Shown: positions 1 through 10,400 of the stretch, piece after piece
How positions within the stretch are numbered: position 1 is the stretch's first letter
How the letters are laid out: every line of letters starts with the position of its first letter
Assembly: GCF_002218065.1 (NCBI RefSeq)
Contig: NZ_BDUB01000001.1
Location: 3,195,270 to 3,259,269, forward strand
Length of the DNA: 64,000 nucleotides
Source of the DNA: Nodularia sp. NIES-3585
GTDB taxonomy: Bacteria; Cyanobacteriota; Cyanobacteriia; Cyanobacteriales; Nostocaceae
Direction of reading: 5' to 3'
Position numbers and translations under genes: made by a program
The notes under the pieces: generated by a model
Told to the model about the DNA's origin: nothing
What the model saw: the letters and a program-made list of their open reading frames with translations, nothing else
The model's database searches: none

Positions 1-2
1 TA

Positions 3-3000
3 GCTATTGTAGGGATGGCTTCTCTGTTACCTCAAGCGAGAAATTTACGGGAATACTGGCAAAATATCGTTAATAAAATTGATTGTATTACCGATGTCCC
101 AGCTACACATTGGAGCATTGAAGATTATTACGACCCCAACCCCAGAACCTCTGAAGACAAAACCTATTGTAAAAGAGGCGGGTTTATTCCAGAGGTTGAT
201 TTTAACCCCATGGAGTTTGGTATTCCTCCCAGCATCTTGGAAGTTACAGATATTTCCCAGTTATTAAGTTTAGTCATTGCTAAGGAAGCAATGGAAGATG
301 CTGGCTATGGTGATTCGCGTGAGTTTAGCCGTGAAAAGATTGGGGTAATTTTAGGTGTGGCTATGGCCAAGCAATTGGGAATGCCACTTTCGGCTCGGTT
401 AGAGTATCCTGTTTGGGAAAAGGCACTTAAAAGCAGTGGGATTTCTGATGAAGATACCCAAAAAATTATCGAGAAAATTAAAAGCGCTTATATCAAATGG
501 GATGAAAATGCTTTCCCTGGGATGTTGGCGAATGTGGTTGCGGGAAGAATTGCCAACCGCTTGAATTTTGGCGGGACAAATTGTGTCGTGGATGCAGCTT
601 GTGCTAGTTCCTTTGGCGCTTTGAAAATGGCTATCAGCGAACTGGTAGAACATCGGGCTGATATGATGCTGACTGGTGGTGTTGATACTGACAACACAAT
701 CATGGCTTACATCTCTTTCAGCAAAACCCCAGCCGTTTCTCCCAGTCAAAACGCTAAACCTTTCGATGCTAAATCTGATGGGATGTTGCTGGGTGAAGGT
801 GTTTGTATGTATGTCCTCAAACGCTTGGAAGATGCGGAACGGGACAATGATAAAATTTATGCCGTGATTAAAGGGATTGGGACTTCTAGCGATGGTCGCT
901 ACAAGAGTATTTATGCTCCCCGCAAGGAAGGCCAAGTTAAAGCTTTGGAACGTGCTTATGATGATGCTGGTTTTTCTCCCGCAACTGTGGGGTTAATGGA
1001 AGCCCACGGGACTGGGACAATGGCTGGTGACCCCATTGAGTTCGGTTCTTTAAGAGACTACTTTAGCAAACATGATTCCCAAAGACAGCATATCGCTTTG
1101 GGGAGTGTGAAGTCTCAAATTGGACATACGAAAGCGGCTGCTGGGGCTGCAAGTTTGATTAAAACTGCTTTGGCTTTGCATCACAAAGTTTTACCCGCGA
1201 CTATCAATATTACTGAACCAAATCCTAAGCTGGATATCAAGAATTCATCATTTTATTTGAATACCCAAACCAGACCTTGGATAAGGGCGGAAGGTGAAGC
1301 GCCAAGACGGGCGGGGGTGAGTTCTTTCGGCTTTGGTGGGACAAATTATCACGTGGTTTTAGAAGAATACGAAACTGAAGAAAATCTTCCTTACCGTTTA
1401 CACAGTACCGCCGGTGAGGTGCTGCTGTTTGCAAATAATCCGGCTCAACTTTTGAGTAAATGTGCAGAAACTCTCGGTAAGTTGCAGTCAGATGGTGGTG
1501 AAAGACATTTTGCCGCATTAATGAAAGAATGCCAATCAGTGGAGATTCCCCAGGTTGCAGCTAGAGTTGGATTTGTGGCTGAGAATCTGCAAGAAGCTTG
1601 TAAGTTGATGCAAGTGAGTATTGACTGGTTGAAAAACAAAGCTGACGCAGCGTCTTGGGAACATCCCCAGGGTATTTATTACCGTTCCTCTGGAATGGCT
1701 TTGGGCGGAAAGGTTGTTTCTCTGTTTTCTGGACAAGGTTCGCAATACCTGGAAATGGGGCGGGAATTGGTGATGAACTTTCCGACTATGCGCCGTTTAC
1801 ATGGCTGTATGGATAGTTTGTTACTTAAAGATAATTTGCAGCCAGTTTCGGAAATTGTTTTCCCTCATCCGGTGTTTGATGAGGCAGAAAAAAATGCCCA
1901 AATTGCTACACTGCAACGCACAGAATACGCTCAACCTGCTATTGGGCTGTTTAGCGCTGGTCTGTATTCGATATTGCAACAAGCTGGATTTAAATCCGAT
2001 TTTGTGGCGGGACACAGCTTTGGGGAACTGACAGCTTTGTGGGCTGCGGGGGTTTTGAGTGAAGAGGATTACTTGTTTCTAGTTAAATCTAGAGGTCAAG
2101 CGATGGCTGCGCCAGAAGACCCAGACCATGATGCTGGTAGTATGTTGGCGGTGAAGGAGGATATGAGTAAAGTTGCGGTGGTGCTGCGGAATTTTCCCCA
2201 GGTGACGATCGCTAATTTTAATTCTCCTAAGCAAATTGTTTTGGCGGGACCGACAGCAGAAGTCGCTAAGGTGAGACAAGCTTTACACGACCAAGGTTGT
2301 ACGGCGGTCGTGTTACCTGTGTCCGCAGCTTTCCACACGCCGCTGATTGCTTTTGCTCAAAAATCCTTTGCGATCGCGACTAAATCTGTTAAATTCAATC
2401 AGCCTCAAATTCCTGTCTTCACCAACGTGACAGGTAAAGCCTACCCCCAAGAATCCCCAGCGATTCAAAAAATTCTGGAAACTCACCTGGCTACTTCGGT
2501 GATGTTTAAACAGGAAATCGAAAATATCTATGCTGCGGGTGGTTATTGCTTTGTGGAGTTTGGTCCCCGGCGGATTTTAACTAACTTGGTAAAAGATATT
2601 TTAGGCGATCGCCCACATCTTACCATCTCTTTGAACCCCAGCACTCAAAAGAACAGCGATCGCTCTCTGAGAGAAGCGGCTGTACAGTTACGTGTCGTGG
2701 GCTTATCTTTGAAAAACCTCGATCCTTATCAAGTTGAACCTGCACTACCTCCATTGGAGAAGAAGAAGGCGTTAAATGTGCGTTTAAACGGCGTTAACTA
2801 TATGTCCGAAAAAACCAAGAACGCCTTTACTGAAGCTTTGCAGAACGGACATCAAGTGAGTTTACCTGTCACTACCGCACCTGAATTTTCCGAAGTAGTA
2901 GCAACTCCAGCAGTGAAAAAAAATAGCACTAATGGACGTGTGACCAATCCGACAGATAGTCTGCCCGAATTTTCACATAAATCTAATAATTCTGCACCCC

Positions 3001-5111
3001 AGGCTCAAATGAATCCTGTGATTCTTCCTACTGCAATAGCCCAGGAGACAAAAATGCAACCCACACCAGAAAAACCTGTAAATTATCAACGGGCGTTAGA
3101 AAGTTTAGAATATCTGCTGACACAGTTCCAGCAAAATCAAACCGAAAATTTGCAAGTCCACGGGACTTATCTGCAACATCAGATGGAATATACCAAAGCG
3201 TTTTTCCAATTGATGCAGCAACAGAACGCTGTGTTTGCTAACAGCAAATCTAACGATGAAGCTGCACAACTCCAGCTAGTTGTCAAGGAAAGTGTAGAAC
3301 GGGGGATGATGCAGTTTCACAACCAACAAGGTGAAACCCTACGCATCCATGAGCAATATCTGGTAGAACAGTTAGAATACGCCAAGAAGTTTTTCCAACT
3401 CATCCAACAAGAATATTCTCAAATTATCTCGACTCAGGTAATCACTCAGCCCAGAGATACAGTTGTTACCAAAATAGCACCGGAACCTGTAGCGGTGACA
3501 GCAGCACCTGCGCCTGTAGTAGAAACAGCACCGCAACCTGTAGCGGTAACAGCAGCACCCGCGCCTGTAGTAGAAACTGTACCGCAACCTGTAGCGGTAA
3601 CAGCAGCACCTGCGCCTGTAGTAGAAACAGCGCCGGAACCTGTAGCGGTGACAGCAGCACCTGCGCCTGTATCTGCTCCTAATATTGACTTAGCCGAATT
3701 GGGTAACAACTTGTTAGCCATCACCAGCGATAAAACTGGCTACCCAGTAGAGATGCTGGAAACAGATATGGACATGGAGGCTGACTTAGGAATTGATTCC
3801 ATCAAACGAGTTGAAATCTTGGGCGCGTTACAGGATATGTACCCCGACCTACCCAAGCCAAATTTAGAAGAACTATCAGAAAAACGTACCATCGGTGAAG
3901 TTGTAGAATACCTGCAATCCCAAGTTTCTGGCAGTGCTACTATTACTACTCAAGAAGTCGTGCTAGAATCGACTCAATCCCCATTGTCCCTTATCCCCAT
4001 AGGGGACAACGAAATCCCCATTCCCGTAGAGACGACCAGCCCGGTTGTCTCTACCCCCCTCCCCACAGAATTAGAAATAGCAGTTACCGATAATTACGCA
4101 GACTTGGGTGAAACCTTGTTAAGCATCACCAGTGATAAGACTGGCTACCCAGTAGAGATGCTAGAGATGGATATGGATATGGAGGCTGATTTAGGAATTG
4201 ACTCCATCAAACGGGTAGAAATATTGGGAGCGATGCAAGATAAGTACCCCAATTTACCCCAACCGAATATTGAAGAACTGGGAGACCTCCGCACCATCGG
4301 TCAAATAGTTGATTATCTCCAGAAGTTGGCTGGAGGTGAAAAAAAAAAGTCTCCATCGGAGTTTAGCTACCAGCCAGTCCAGGTAATAGACGGTGTTACC
4401 CGCCGTCCCGCTAAACTGCAATTCCTCCCACCACCGGATAGATTAGACTTTGCTTTACCAGAGGGACACGTGAGTGTAATTACTGACGATGGTTCCCTCA
4501 CCACTTCACAATTAGCTCAAACTTTAAGCGATCGCGGCGGGAAAGTGGTAGTTTTAAGTTTCCCCCCAGCTATCGTTCCCCAACAGTCGCCCTTACCAGT
4601 CGGAGTGAATCGCGTAGTCCTCGCAGATATGACCGAAGAATTACTCCAACATAAATTATCTGCGATCGCGACTCACTTCGGTCCCATTGGGGCTTTCATC
4701 CATATTCATCCAGTATTTCCCGGAAATCAAACCCCAGCCTACATAGCACAAGAAAAAGAAATTGTCAAGCACGTATTCTTCATAGCCAAACATCTCAAGC
4801 AAACCCTCAACGAAGTGGCGCGTTATGAACGCAGTTGTTTCTTAACTGTCAATCGCTTAGATGGTGCTTTTGGCTTAGAACATAACATCAACTTCGGAGT
4901 GATTGGTGCAGGATTATTTGGATTAACCAAATCTCTAAAGTGGGAATGGCCAAAAGTCTTTACTCGCGCCATTGACTTAAGTCCAGCTATCAATCCTCAA
5001 CAGTCAGCAGAATATATTATCGCTGAAATGCACGACCCCAATCTTTATATCAGCGAAGTTGCTTACGGTTCCCAAGGACGCGTAACCTTAGTTGCTTCAG
5101 TCGAAAAGTAA
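3..5111 (+). CDS. hglG: Heterocyst glycolipid polyketide synthase, KS-AT-ACP-ACP-KR(N-half); 5' end cut by window
   Basis: PfaA-like multidomain synthase that would extend the heterocyst glycolipid chain. The frame is open to the window edge and the first codons read AIVGMA, the usual start of a ketosynthase, so the ATG at 15 is internal and a short N-terminus is missing. Counting from that ATG: KS about 1-450 with Cys196 (DAACASS), His331 (EAHGTGT) and His371; acyltransferase about 560-880 with Ser668 in GHSFGE; two similar helical segments about 1020-1150; an Ala/Pro repeat linker; two tandem ACPs with Ser1262 and Ser1397, both in GIDSIKR; and a C-terminal Rossmann-like region ending at LVASVEK. 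That last part matches the structural half of a ketoreductase; the catalytic half starts the next gene. The symbol follows the Anabaena order hglF-G-D-C-A-B. The family call is firm, the letter G less so. Confidence 0.88.
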   Translation, partial: AIVGMASLLPQARNLREYWQNIVNKIDCITDVPATHWSIEDYYDPNPRTSEDKTYCKRGGFIPEVDFNPMEFGIPPSILEVTDISQLLSLVIAKEAMEDAGYGDSREFSREKIGVILGVAMAKQLGMPLSARLEYPVWEKALKSSGISDEDTQKIIEKIKSAYIKWDENAFPGMLANVVAGRIANRLNFGGTNCVVDAACASSFGALKMAISELVEHRADMMLTGGVDTDNTIMAYISFSKTPAVSPSQNAKPFDAKSDGMLLGEGVCMYVLKRLEDAERDNDKIYAVIKGIGTSSDGRYKSIYAPRKEGQVKALERAYDDAGFSPATVGLMEAHGTGTMAGDPIEFGSLRDYFSKHDSQRQHIALGSVKSQIGHTKAAAGAASLIKTALALHHKVLPATINITEPNPKLDIKNSSFYLNTQTRPWIRAEGEAPRRAGVSSFGFGGTNYHVVLEEYETEENLPYRLHSTAGEVLLFANNPAQLLSKCAETLGKLQSDGGERHFAALMKECQSVEIPQVAARVGFVAENLQEACKLMQVSIDWLKNKADAASWEHPQGIYYRSSGMALGGKVVSLFSGQGSQYLEMGRELVMNFPTMRRLHGCMDSLLLKDNLQPVSEIVFPHPVFDEAEKNAQIATLQRTEYAQPAIGLFSAGLYSILQQAGFKSDFVAGHSFGELTALWAAGVLSEEDYLFLVKSRGQAMAAPEDPDHDAGSMLAVKEDMSKVAVVLRNFPQVTIANFNSPKQIVLAGPTAEVAKVRQALHDQGCTAVVLPVSAAFHTPLIAFAQKSFAIATKSVKFNQPQIPVFTNVTGKAYPQESPAIQKILETHLATSVMFKQEIENIYAAGGYCFVEFGPRRILTNLVKDILGDRPHLTISLNPSTQKNSDRSLREAAVQLRVVGLSLKNLDPYQVEPALPPLEKKKALNVRLNGVNYMSEKTKNAFTEALQNGHQVSLPVTTAPEFSEVVATPAVKKNSTNGRVTNPTDSLPEFSHKSNNSAPQAQMNPVILPTAIAQETKMQPTPEKPVNYQRALESLEYLLTQFQQNQTENLQVHGTYLQHQMEYTKAFFQLMQQQNAVFANSKSNDEAAQLQLVVKESVERGMMQFHNQQGETLRIHEQYLVEQLEYAKKFFQLIQQEYSQIISTQVITQPRDTVVTKIAPEPVAVTAAPAPVVETAPQPVAVTAAPAPVVETVPQPVAVTAAPAPVVETAPEPVAVTAAPAPVSAPNIDLAELGNNLLAITSDKTGYPVEMLETDMDMEADLGIDSIKRVEILGALQDMYPDLPKPNLEELSEKRTIGEVVEYLQSQVSGSATITTQEVVLESTQSPLSLIPIGDNEIPIPVETTSPVVSTPLPTELEIAVTDNYADLGETLLSITSDKTGYPVEMLEMDMDMEADLGIDSIKRVEILGAMQDKYPNLPQPNIEELGDLRTIGQIVDYLQKLAGGEKKKSPSEFSYQPVQVIDGVTRRPAKLQFLPPPDRLDFALPEGHVSVITDDGSLTTSQLAQTLSDRGGKVVVLSFPPAIVPQQSPLPVGVNRVVLADMTEELLQHKLSAIATHFGPIGAFIHIHPVFPGNQTPAYIAQEKEIVKHVFFIAKHLKQTLNEVARYERSCFLTVNRLDGAFGLEHNINFGVIGAGLFGLTKSLKWEWPKVFTRAIDLSPAINPQQSAEYIIAEMHDPNLYISEVAYGSQGRVTLVASVEK
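3480..3675 (+). repeat. 51-bp in-frame tandem repeat, four copies, coding an Ala/Pro linker
   Basis: Four copies of a 51-bp unit begin at about 3480, 3531, 3582 and 3633; the last is slightly shortened. Each encodes 17 residues of the form P(E/Q)PVAVTAAPAPVVET(A/V). The array lies in hglG between the helical segments and the first ACP, as a flexible tether would. Copies are nearly identical in DNA, which points to recent expansion. Confidence 0.9.
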
Positions 5112-5315
5112 CGTTAATGAGGGAGATATAACCATATCTCCCTCTGCGTTGAAAGATATTTTTGTTTCGCGCATCAGCGAAGCGTTCGCGTAGCGTGCTG
5201 TAAGCTCTAGCACAAAGTGCGTTAGGCGCAAAGACGCAAAGTTTAAGAGAGAAAAAACTCCATCTTGGCGTTCTTGGCGACTTGGCGGTTCGTTCCTCTT
5301 TAATCATAAAAAAAT
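5112..5315. repeat. Spacer hglG-hglD filled with interspersed Nostoc-type repeats
   Basis: The 204-bp gap holds palindromic GC-rich repeat text (the AGCGAAGCGTTCGCGTAGCG region at about 5175-5194), then a segment around GTGCGTTAGGCGCAAAGA (about 5217-5234) that recurs at 12168-12185 between hglC and hglA. It ends with TTGGCGGTTCG just before hglD. No gene is seen. These look like dispersed repeats, not regulatory sequence specific to hgl. Confidence 0.7.
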
Positions 5316-7034
5316 ATGACTACACAAACACAGATTCGTCCCTCATCAGTTTTTGTTGTAAGTGGTGGTGCAAAAGGGATTACAGCCCAATGTGCGATTA
5401 AAATGGCGCAGCACCAGCCTTGTAAATTTATTCTCCTTGGTCGTTCCGAGCTTTTAGAAATTGAACCAGAATTTGCTCAAGATTATATCGAAGAACCAGC
5501 GTTAAAAAAACGCATTATGGAAAATCTTCTGTCTCAGGGAGAAAAACCAACTCCTATGAGTGTACTGAAGATATATAACAAAATCGTTTCCAGTCGCGAA
5601 ATTAAGAAAACCTTAGCAAGCATCCAAGAAACAGGCGCTCAGGCAGAATATATTAGTGTAGATGTCACCAATGTTGCAGATTTACAGCAAAAATTAGCGG
5701 CTGTAGGTGCAATCACTGGGATTATCCACGGGGCGGGAAATTTAGCTGATAAGTTAATTGAAAAGAAAACAGATCAGGACTTTGAAAAAGTTTACACTGC
5801 TAAAGTGCAGGGATTAGAAAATCTCCTAACTTGTGTGAACCTTGAGCAACTCCAGCATTTAGTATTGTTCTCCTCCGTAACTGGATTTTACGGGAATATG
5901 GGACAATCTGATTATGCGATCGCTAACGAAATTCTCAACAAATCAGCCCATTTAATCAAGCAAAATTATCCTCAGTGTCATGTCGTAGCCATTAACTGGG
6001 GTGCTTGGGACAGTGGTATGGTTTCCCCAGAACTGAAAAAAGCGCTTGCAGAAAGGGGATTTGATATTATTCCTGTGGATGCGGGTACAAAAATGCTCGT
6101 CAACGAACTGCACCCAGCCCATAATAATACTGCACAAGTTGTCATTGGTAGTCCATTGGTTCCCCCAGCTATAGAATTAGACTCCCAACTGCGAAATCAT
6201 CGCATCCGTCGCCAGATGAAACTGGAAGCGAATCCCTTTTTATATGATCATGCGATCGCAGGTTCTCCCGTATTACCTGCTACCTGTGCCATGTCTTGGA
6301 TCATTAATTCCTGTGAGGAAATGTATCCAGGTTATCGATTATTCAATTACACAGATTTTAAAGTTTTAAAGGGAATTACCTTCAACCATAACTTAGCCAA
6401 AGAACACATTCTAGACATAGAAGAAGTTGAGAAAATCAACGCTGAAAAAATTGTAGTTAAAGCTAAAATATGGAGTAAAAACCCAGCCGGAAAAACACAT
6501 TACCACTTTAGCGCTCAACTCAACCTGCATAGAGTAATCCCTAACTCTCCTACTTATGAATCAATCAATCTAAATCCAGATCACATCATTACCACTACAG
6601 GTAAAGACTTCTATCAAAATGGCGGAGCTACCTTATTTCATGGACCTTCATTTCAAGAAGTTCAGAGAGTTTTAAATATTACCCCTGAGAAAATCACCAC
6701 AGAATGTTTGTGGACAGAACTCAGCCCTCAGAAACAAGGACAATTCCCCGTTAAATGGGTGAATCCTTATACAACAGACTTGAGTATGCACGCCTTATGG
6801 ATTTGGACACAACACTTTTATCAAGAAGGTTGCTTACCGGGAAAAGTGGAGAAATTTGAACAATTTGCCCCTACTCCACACAACGAACCATTTTACGTTT
6901 CTTGTGAAATAAAAGCCAAAACTGGAAGTAGTGCGATCGCGGATTTTATTATACACGATAATCAGGGAAAAATATACTCTCAAATGCTAGGCGCTCATGC
7001 AATTATCTGGTCAATGAAACAACTCAGAAGTTAA
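5316..7034 (+). CDS. hglD: Heterocyst glycolipid synthase subunit, ketoreductase (catalytic half) plus dehydratase
   Basis: 572 residues. The N-terminal part is the catalytic half of a polyketide ketoreductase: a nucleotide-binding start (VVSGGAKGIT), HGAGNLADK, and the SDR Ser187 and Tyr200 (FSSVTGFYG, DYAIAN) spaced 13 apart. From about residue 305 a hot-dog dehydratase follows, with His312 in DHAIAGSPVLP, the H-x3-G-x3-LP pattern. The protein would reduce the beta-keto group and dehydrate the product. The partner structural half of the KR appears to lie at the C-terminus of the preceding gene, so the two proteins probably associate. ATG start; no good Shine-Dalgarno sequence, only an A-rich stretch. 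The identification rests on KR-DH order and position inside the hgl cluster. Confidence 0.88.
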   Translation: MTTQTQIRPSSVFVVSGGAKGITAQCAIKMAQHQPCKFILLGRSELLEIEPEFAQDYIEEPALKKRIMENLLSQGEKPTPMSVLKIYNKIVSSREIKKTLASIQETGAQAEYISVDVTNVADLQQKLAAVGAITGIIHGAGNLADKLIEKKTDQDFEKVYTAKVQGLENLLTCVNLEQLQHLVLFSSVTGFYGNMGQSDYAIANEILNKSAHLIKQNYPQCHVVAINWGAWDSGMVSPELKKALAERGFDIIPVDAGTKMLVNELHPAHNNTAQVVIGSPLVPPAIELDSQLRNHRIRRQMKLEANPFLYDHAIAGSPVLPATCAMSWIINSCEEMYPGYRLFNYTDFKVLKGITFNHNLAKEHILDIEEVEKINAEKIVVKAKIWSKNPAGKTHYHFSAQLNLHRVIPNSPTYESINLNPDHIITTTGKDFYQNGGATLFHGPSFQEVQRVLNITPEKITTECLWTELSPQKQGQFPVKWVNPYTTDLSMHALWIWTQHFYQEGCLPGKVEKFEQFAPTPHNEPFYVSCEIKAKTGSSAIADFIIHDNQGKIYSQMLGAHAIIWSMKQLRS

Positions 7035-7441
7035 TTATTTGGCTTGGATTATCACGCACCAGACGTAGAGGCGCAGAGAGAAAGAGATTGAGTTTCTTTC
7101 CTATAAGAGGTCTATCATAGTCCCCTCCTCGCCTGCCTACGGTGTACACACATCCTGAGCCGAAGAGAGTTTTCAGCCCTAAAAACCGAATTTAACTGTA
7201 AATCCAGTTCCCCTCCTCGCTTGCGGGGAGGGGCTAGGGGTGGGGTCTTATGACACAAACGAGAATTTCCCGACTTGTGTGTACACGGTAGCCTCGCTTG
7301 CGGGGAGGGGGTTGGGGGTGGGGTTCTTCTACCTCACTCAACTGAGAAAGGATATCTTGCATTTCATTCACATTCTCAAATTTGGGGAACAGCGTAAATC
7401 CTGCCTTCTTTTAATACCCCAAAACTGTCGAGGATATAACA
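7035..7441. repeat. 407-bp spacer hglD-hglC with two copies of a C/G-rich hairpin repeat
   Basis: No convincing gene. Two related copies of CCTCGCTTGCGGGGAGG (about 7213-7229 and 7292-7308) are each followed by G-rich text of the GGGGTTGGGGGTGGGG kind; an inverted relative lies near 30285-30317. TGTACAC occurs twice on the same strand (about 7143 and 7279), near the two copies. The last 15 bases before hglC contain GAGG, a plausible ribosome-binding site. Confidence 0.65.
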
Positions 7442-10400
7442 ATGCAAAAAATAGCCATCATCGGACTATCAAGCCTATTTCCCGATGCTAAAAACCCTGA
7501 AGAATTTTGGCAGAATCTGATTAATAAAAAAGATGCCACATCATCAGCAACCATCGCCGAAATTGGTGTAGACCCCACTATTTTTTACAACCCAGTTAAA
7601 GGCACAGCAGACAAAACCTATTCCCTCAAAGGTGGCTACATTCGGGACTTTAAATTTGATGCTTCTGAATATAATCTACCATCAGAATTAATTGCAGGTT
7701 TAGACAATACCTTCAAATGGTCATTATATGCAGCCAAACAAGCCATTAAGAATAGTGGCTACTGGGGAAAGCAAAACTTCCTCGCTAAATGTGGCGTAAT
7801 TCTGGGTAATCTTTCCTTTCCAACCAGACTTTCCCATCAATTATTTTCCCCTATTTATCAGCAAGCGATCGCACCTGCAATTAAAGAACTTTTGCAGCAT
7901 GAAAACTTCAATTTAGCTACCTTACCCACAGCAACCAAAGCATCTGTTTACAATGCGATGATTTCCGGCTTACCAGCATCAATAGTTGCTCAAGCCTTAT
8001 CGTTATCTAGAATTAACTTATGTCTAGATGCTGCTTGTTCATCCTCATTTTATGCGATTAAATTAGCCTCTCATTATCTATCATCCCATAAAGCTGACAT
8101 GATGTTAGCCGGAGCCATCAGTTGTGCAGACTCCTTATTTGTGCGAATGCTCTTTTCTGGTGTCCAAGGTTTTGCCGAAGACGGTACAAGTCGCCCTCTA
8201 GATAAAACATCCAGAGGCTTGATTCCCGGTGATGGTGTAGGAATGGTAGTCCTGAAAAGATACGCCGATGCTGTCAGAGATGGAGACAATATTCTCGCCA
8301 CAATTTGCGGTAATGGACTCTCCAACGATGGTAAAGGTAAGCACTTACTCAGCCCCAATACCAAAGGACAAGTTCTCGCCTTTGAACGCGCCTATAAAGA
8401 AGCTCAAATTAGTCCCCAAAGCATCGATTATTTAGAATGTCATGCTACCGGCACATTATTGGGAGATACCACAGAACTCAATTCCATAGCTACCTTTTTC
8501 GGACAACATCAAGCCTCACCTTTAGTAGGTTCTGCTAAAGCCAACGTCGGGCATTTATTAACGGCTGCTGGGATGGTAGGCTTGACAAAAGTAATCCTGA
8601 GTATGTCTCAGAACTTAATCCCACCTACCATTAATGTTGATGTTCCCTTAGCCTCAGACAATAATGTTATTTCCAGTGATAATATTGTCAGAAAAGCCAC
8701 AGCCTGGCCTCATAACAATACAGCAATTAAACGAGCAGCCATCAGTGCTTTTGGTTTTGGCGGTACTAATTCCCACTTAATTATTGAACAAGGAAATACA
8801 GCCCCAGATATTAGCACAAATACACCTGTAGAACCCGCCAAAGTCGCTATTGTCGGTATGGATGCCTTTTTCGGTGGCTGTAACGGATTAGATGCCTTTG
8901 AGCGCAGTATCTACGAAGGAAAACAGCATTTTATTCCTCTACCCTCATCTAGATGGCAAGGTATAGATGAGCAAACAGACTTACTACAAGAGTATGGTTT
9001 AGAGGATGGTAAACCACCAATTGGGGCATATATCCAAGACTTTGACATTGATACTTTAGCTTGCAAGGTTCCTCCCAACGAAGTTGAAAAACTCAATCCC
9101 CAACAACTGTTACTATTAAAAGTTGCTAACCGTGCTGTCCAAGATGCAGGACTGAAAGAAGGTGGAAATGTCGCAGTAATTGTAGCGGCAGAAACCGAGC
9201 TTTCTGTACATCAGTTACAACAAAGATGGGATTTATCTTGGCAGGTAAAAGAGGGCTTATTAGAGGATAATATCTCTTTACCAGATGCAGAACTTTCACA
9301 GTTAGAAGGCGTAGTTAAAGATAGTATTCATCATCCCGTTGAAACCAGCGAGTATGTGAGTCACATCGCCAATATTATGGCAGGTCGAATCTCCGCTTTA
9401 TGGAATTTCACAGGCCCTGCTTTCACAATGACGGCTGGTGAAAACTCTGCCCTCAAAGCTTTAGAAGTGGCACAAATGTTACTAGCATCGGGAGAAGTCG
9501 AGGCTGTAGTTTTAGGTGCAATTGATTTAGCTGGTGGTGTAGAAAATGTCTTATTACGTAGTCAATTAGCCAAAATCAATCAAGGCATCAACACCTTAAG
9601 CTTTGACGAAAACGCCGATGGTTGGATGGTCGGTGAAGGTGCTGGTGCAATTGTCCTCAAACGTCATGATACCGCCCAACAAGACAACCAAAAGATTTAT
9701 GCTGTACTAGATGCCGTCAGTTTTGCAGCAGCCGCAAATGATGCTTGTCAGCAAGCTTTTGACATCGCCAAAATTCAGCCTCAAGAGATTAACTATGTAG
9801 AGGTGTTTGGTAGTGGTATTCCCCAACAAGACGAAGCCGAAATTACCGGGTTATTACAAGCTTATCCTCAAACTGGAAATGGTTTGCAATGCGCCATTGG
9901 TAGTGTTAAGTCTAATATCGGTCATACATACACAGCATCGGGAATTGCTAGTTTAATCAAAACCGCCCTCTGTCTGTATTACAGATACATTCCCGCCACT
10001 CCTAAATGGTCTGGTGCAAAGACTCCAGAAAAATGGTCAGGTAGTCCCTTTTATGTCGCTACAGAGTCTAGACCTTGGTTTGTCGATAAAGGTGGTACAC
10101 GTCGTATAGCTGCTATCAATAGCATAGGTATAGACGAGACTTATGCTCACGTCATCTTATCCGAAGACCCAGACCAAGAAGAACGTGATAGTCGGTATTT
10201 ACAGCAAATGCCTTTTCATCTGTTCCCCGTAGCAGCTGAAAATCAAAACAACCTACAAGAGGTTTTAAATAGTCTCGAAAAAACTATTGCAGACAGTTCT
10301 TGTTTGTCAACTACAGCCAATCAAACCTTCACAAATTTTAAAGAGCATTCTGAAAGTAAATATGCTCTAACAATTACCGGAAGGAACAAAAAAGAACTCC

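Noticed and set aside
3372-3724. Minus-strand Ala/Val/Thr-rich and Leu-rich frames
   Set aside because: They are reverse readings of the 51-bp tandem repeat in hglG; composition follows the repeat and there is no ribosome-binding site.
7240-7491. Plus-strand frame of 83 codons overlapping the hglC start
   Set aside because: It runs through dispersed repeats and overlaps the well-supported hglC start in another frame.
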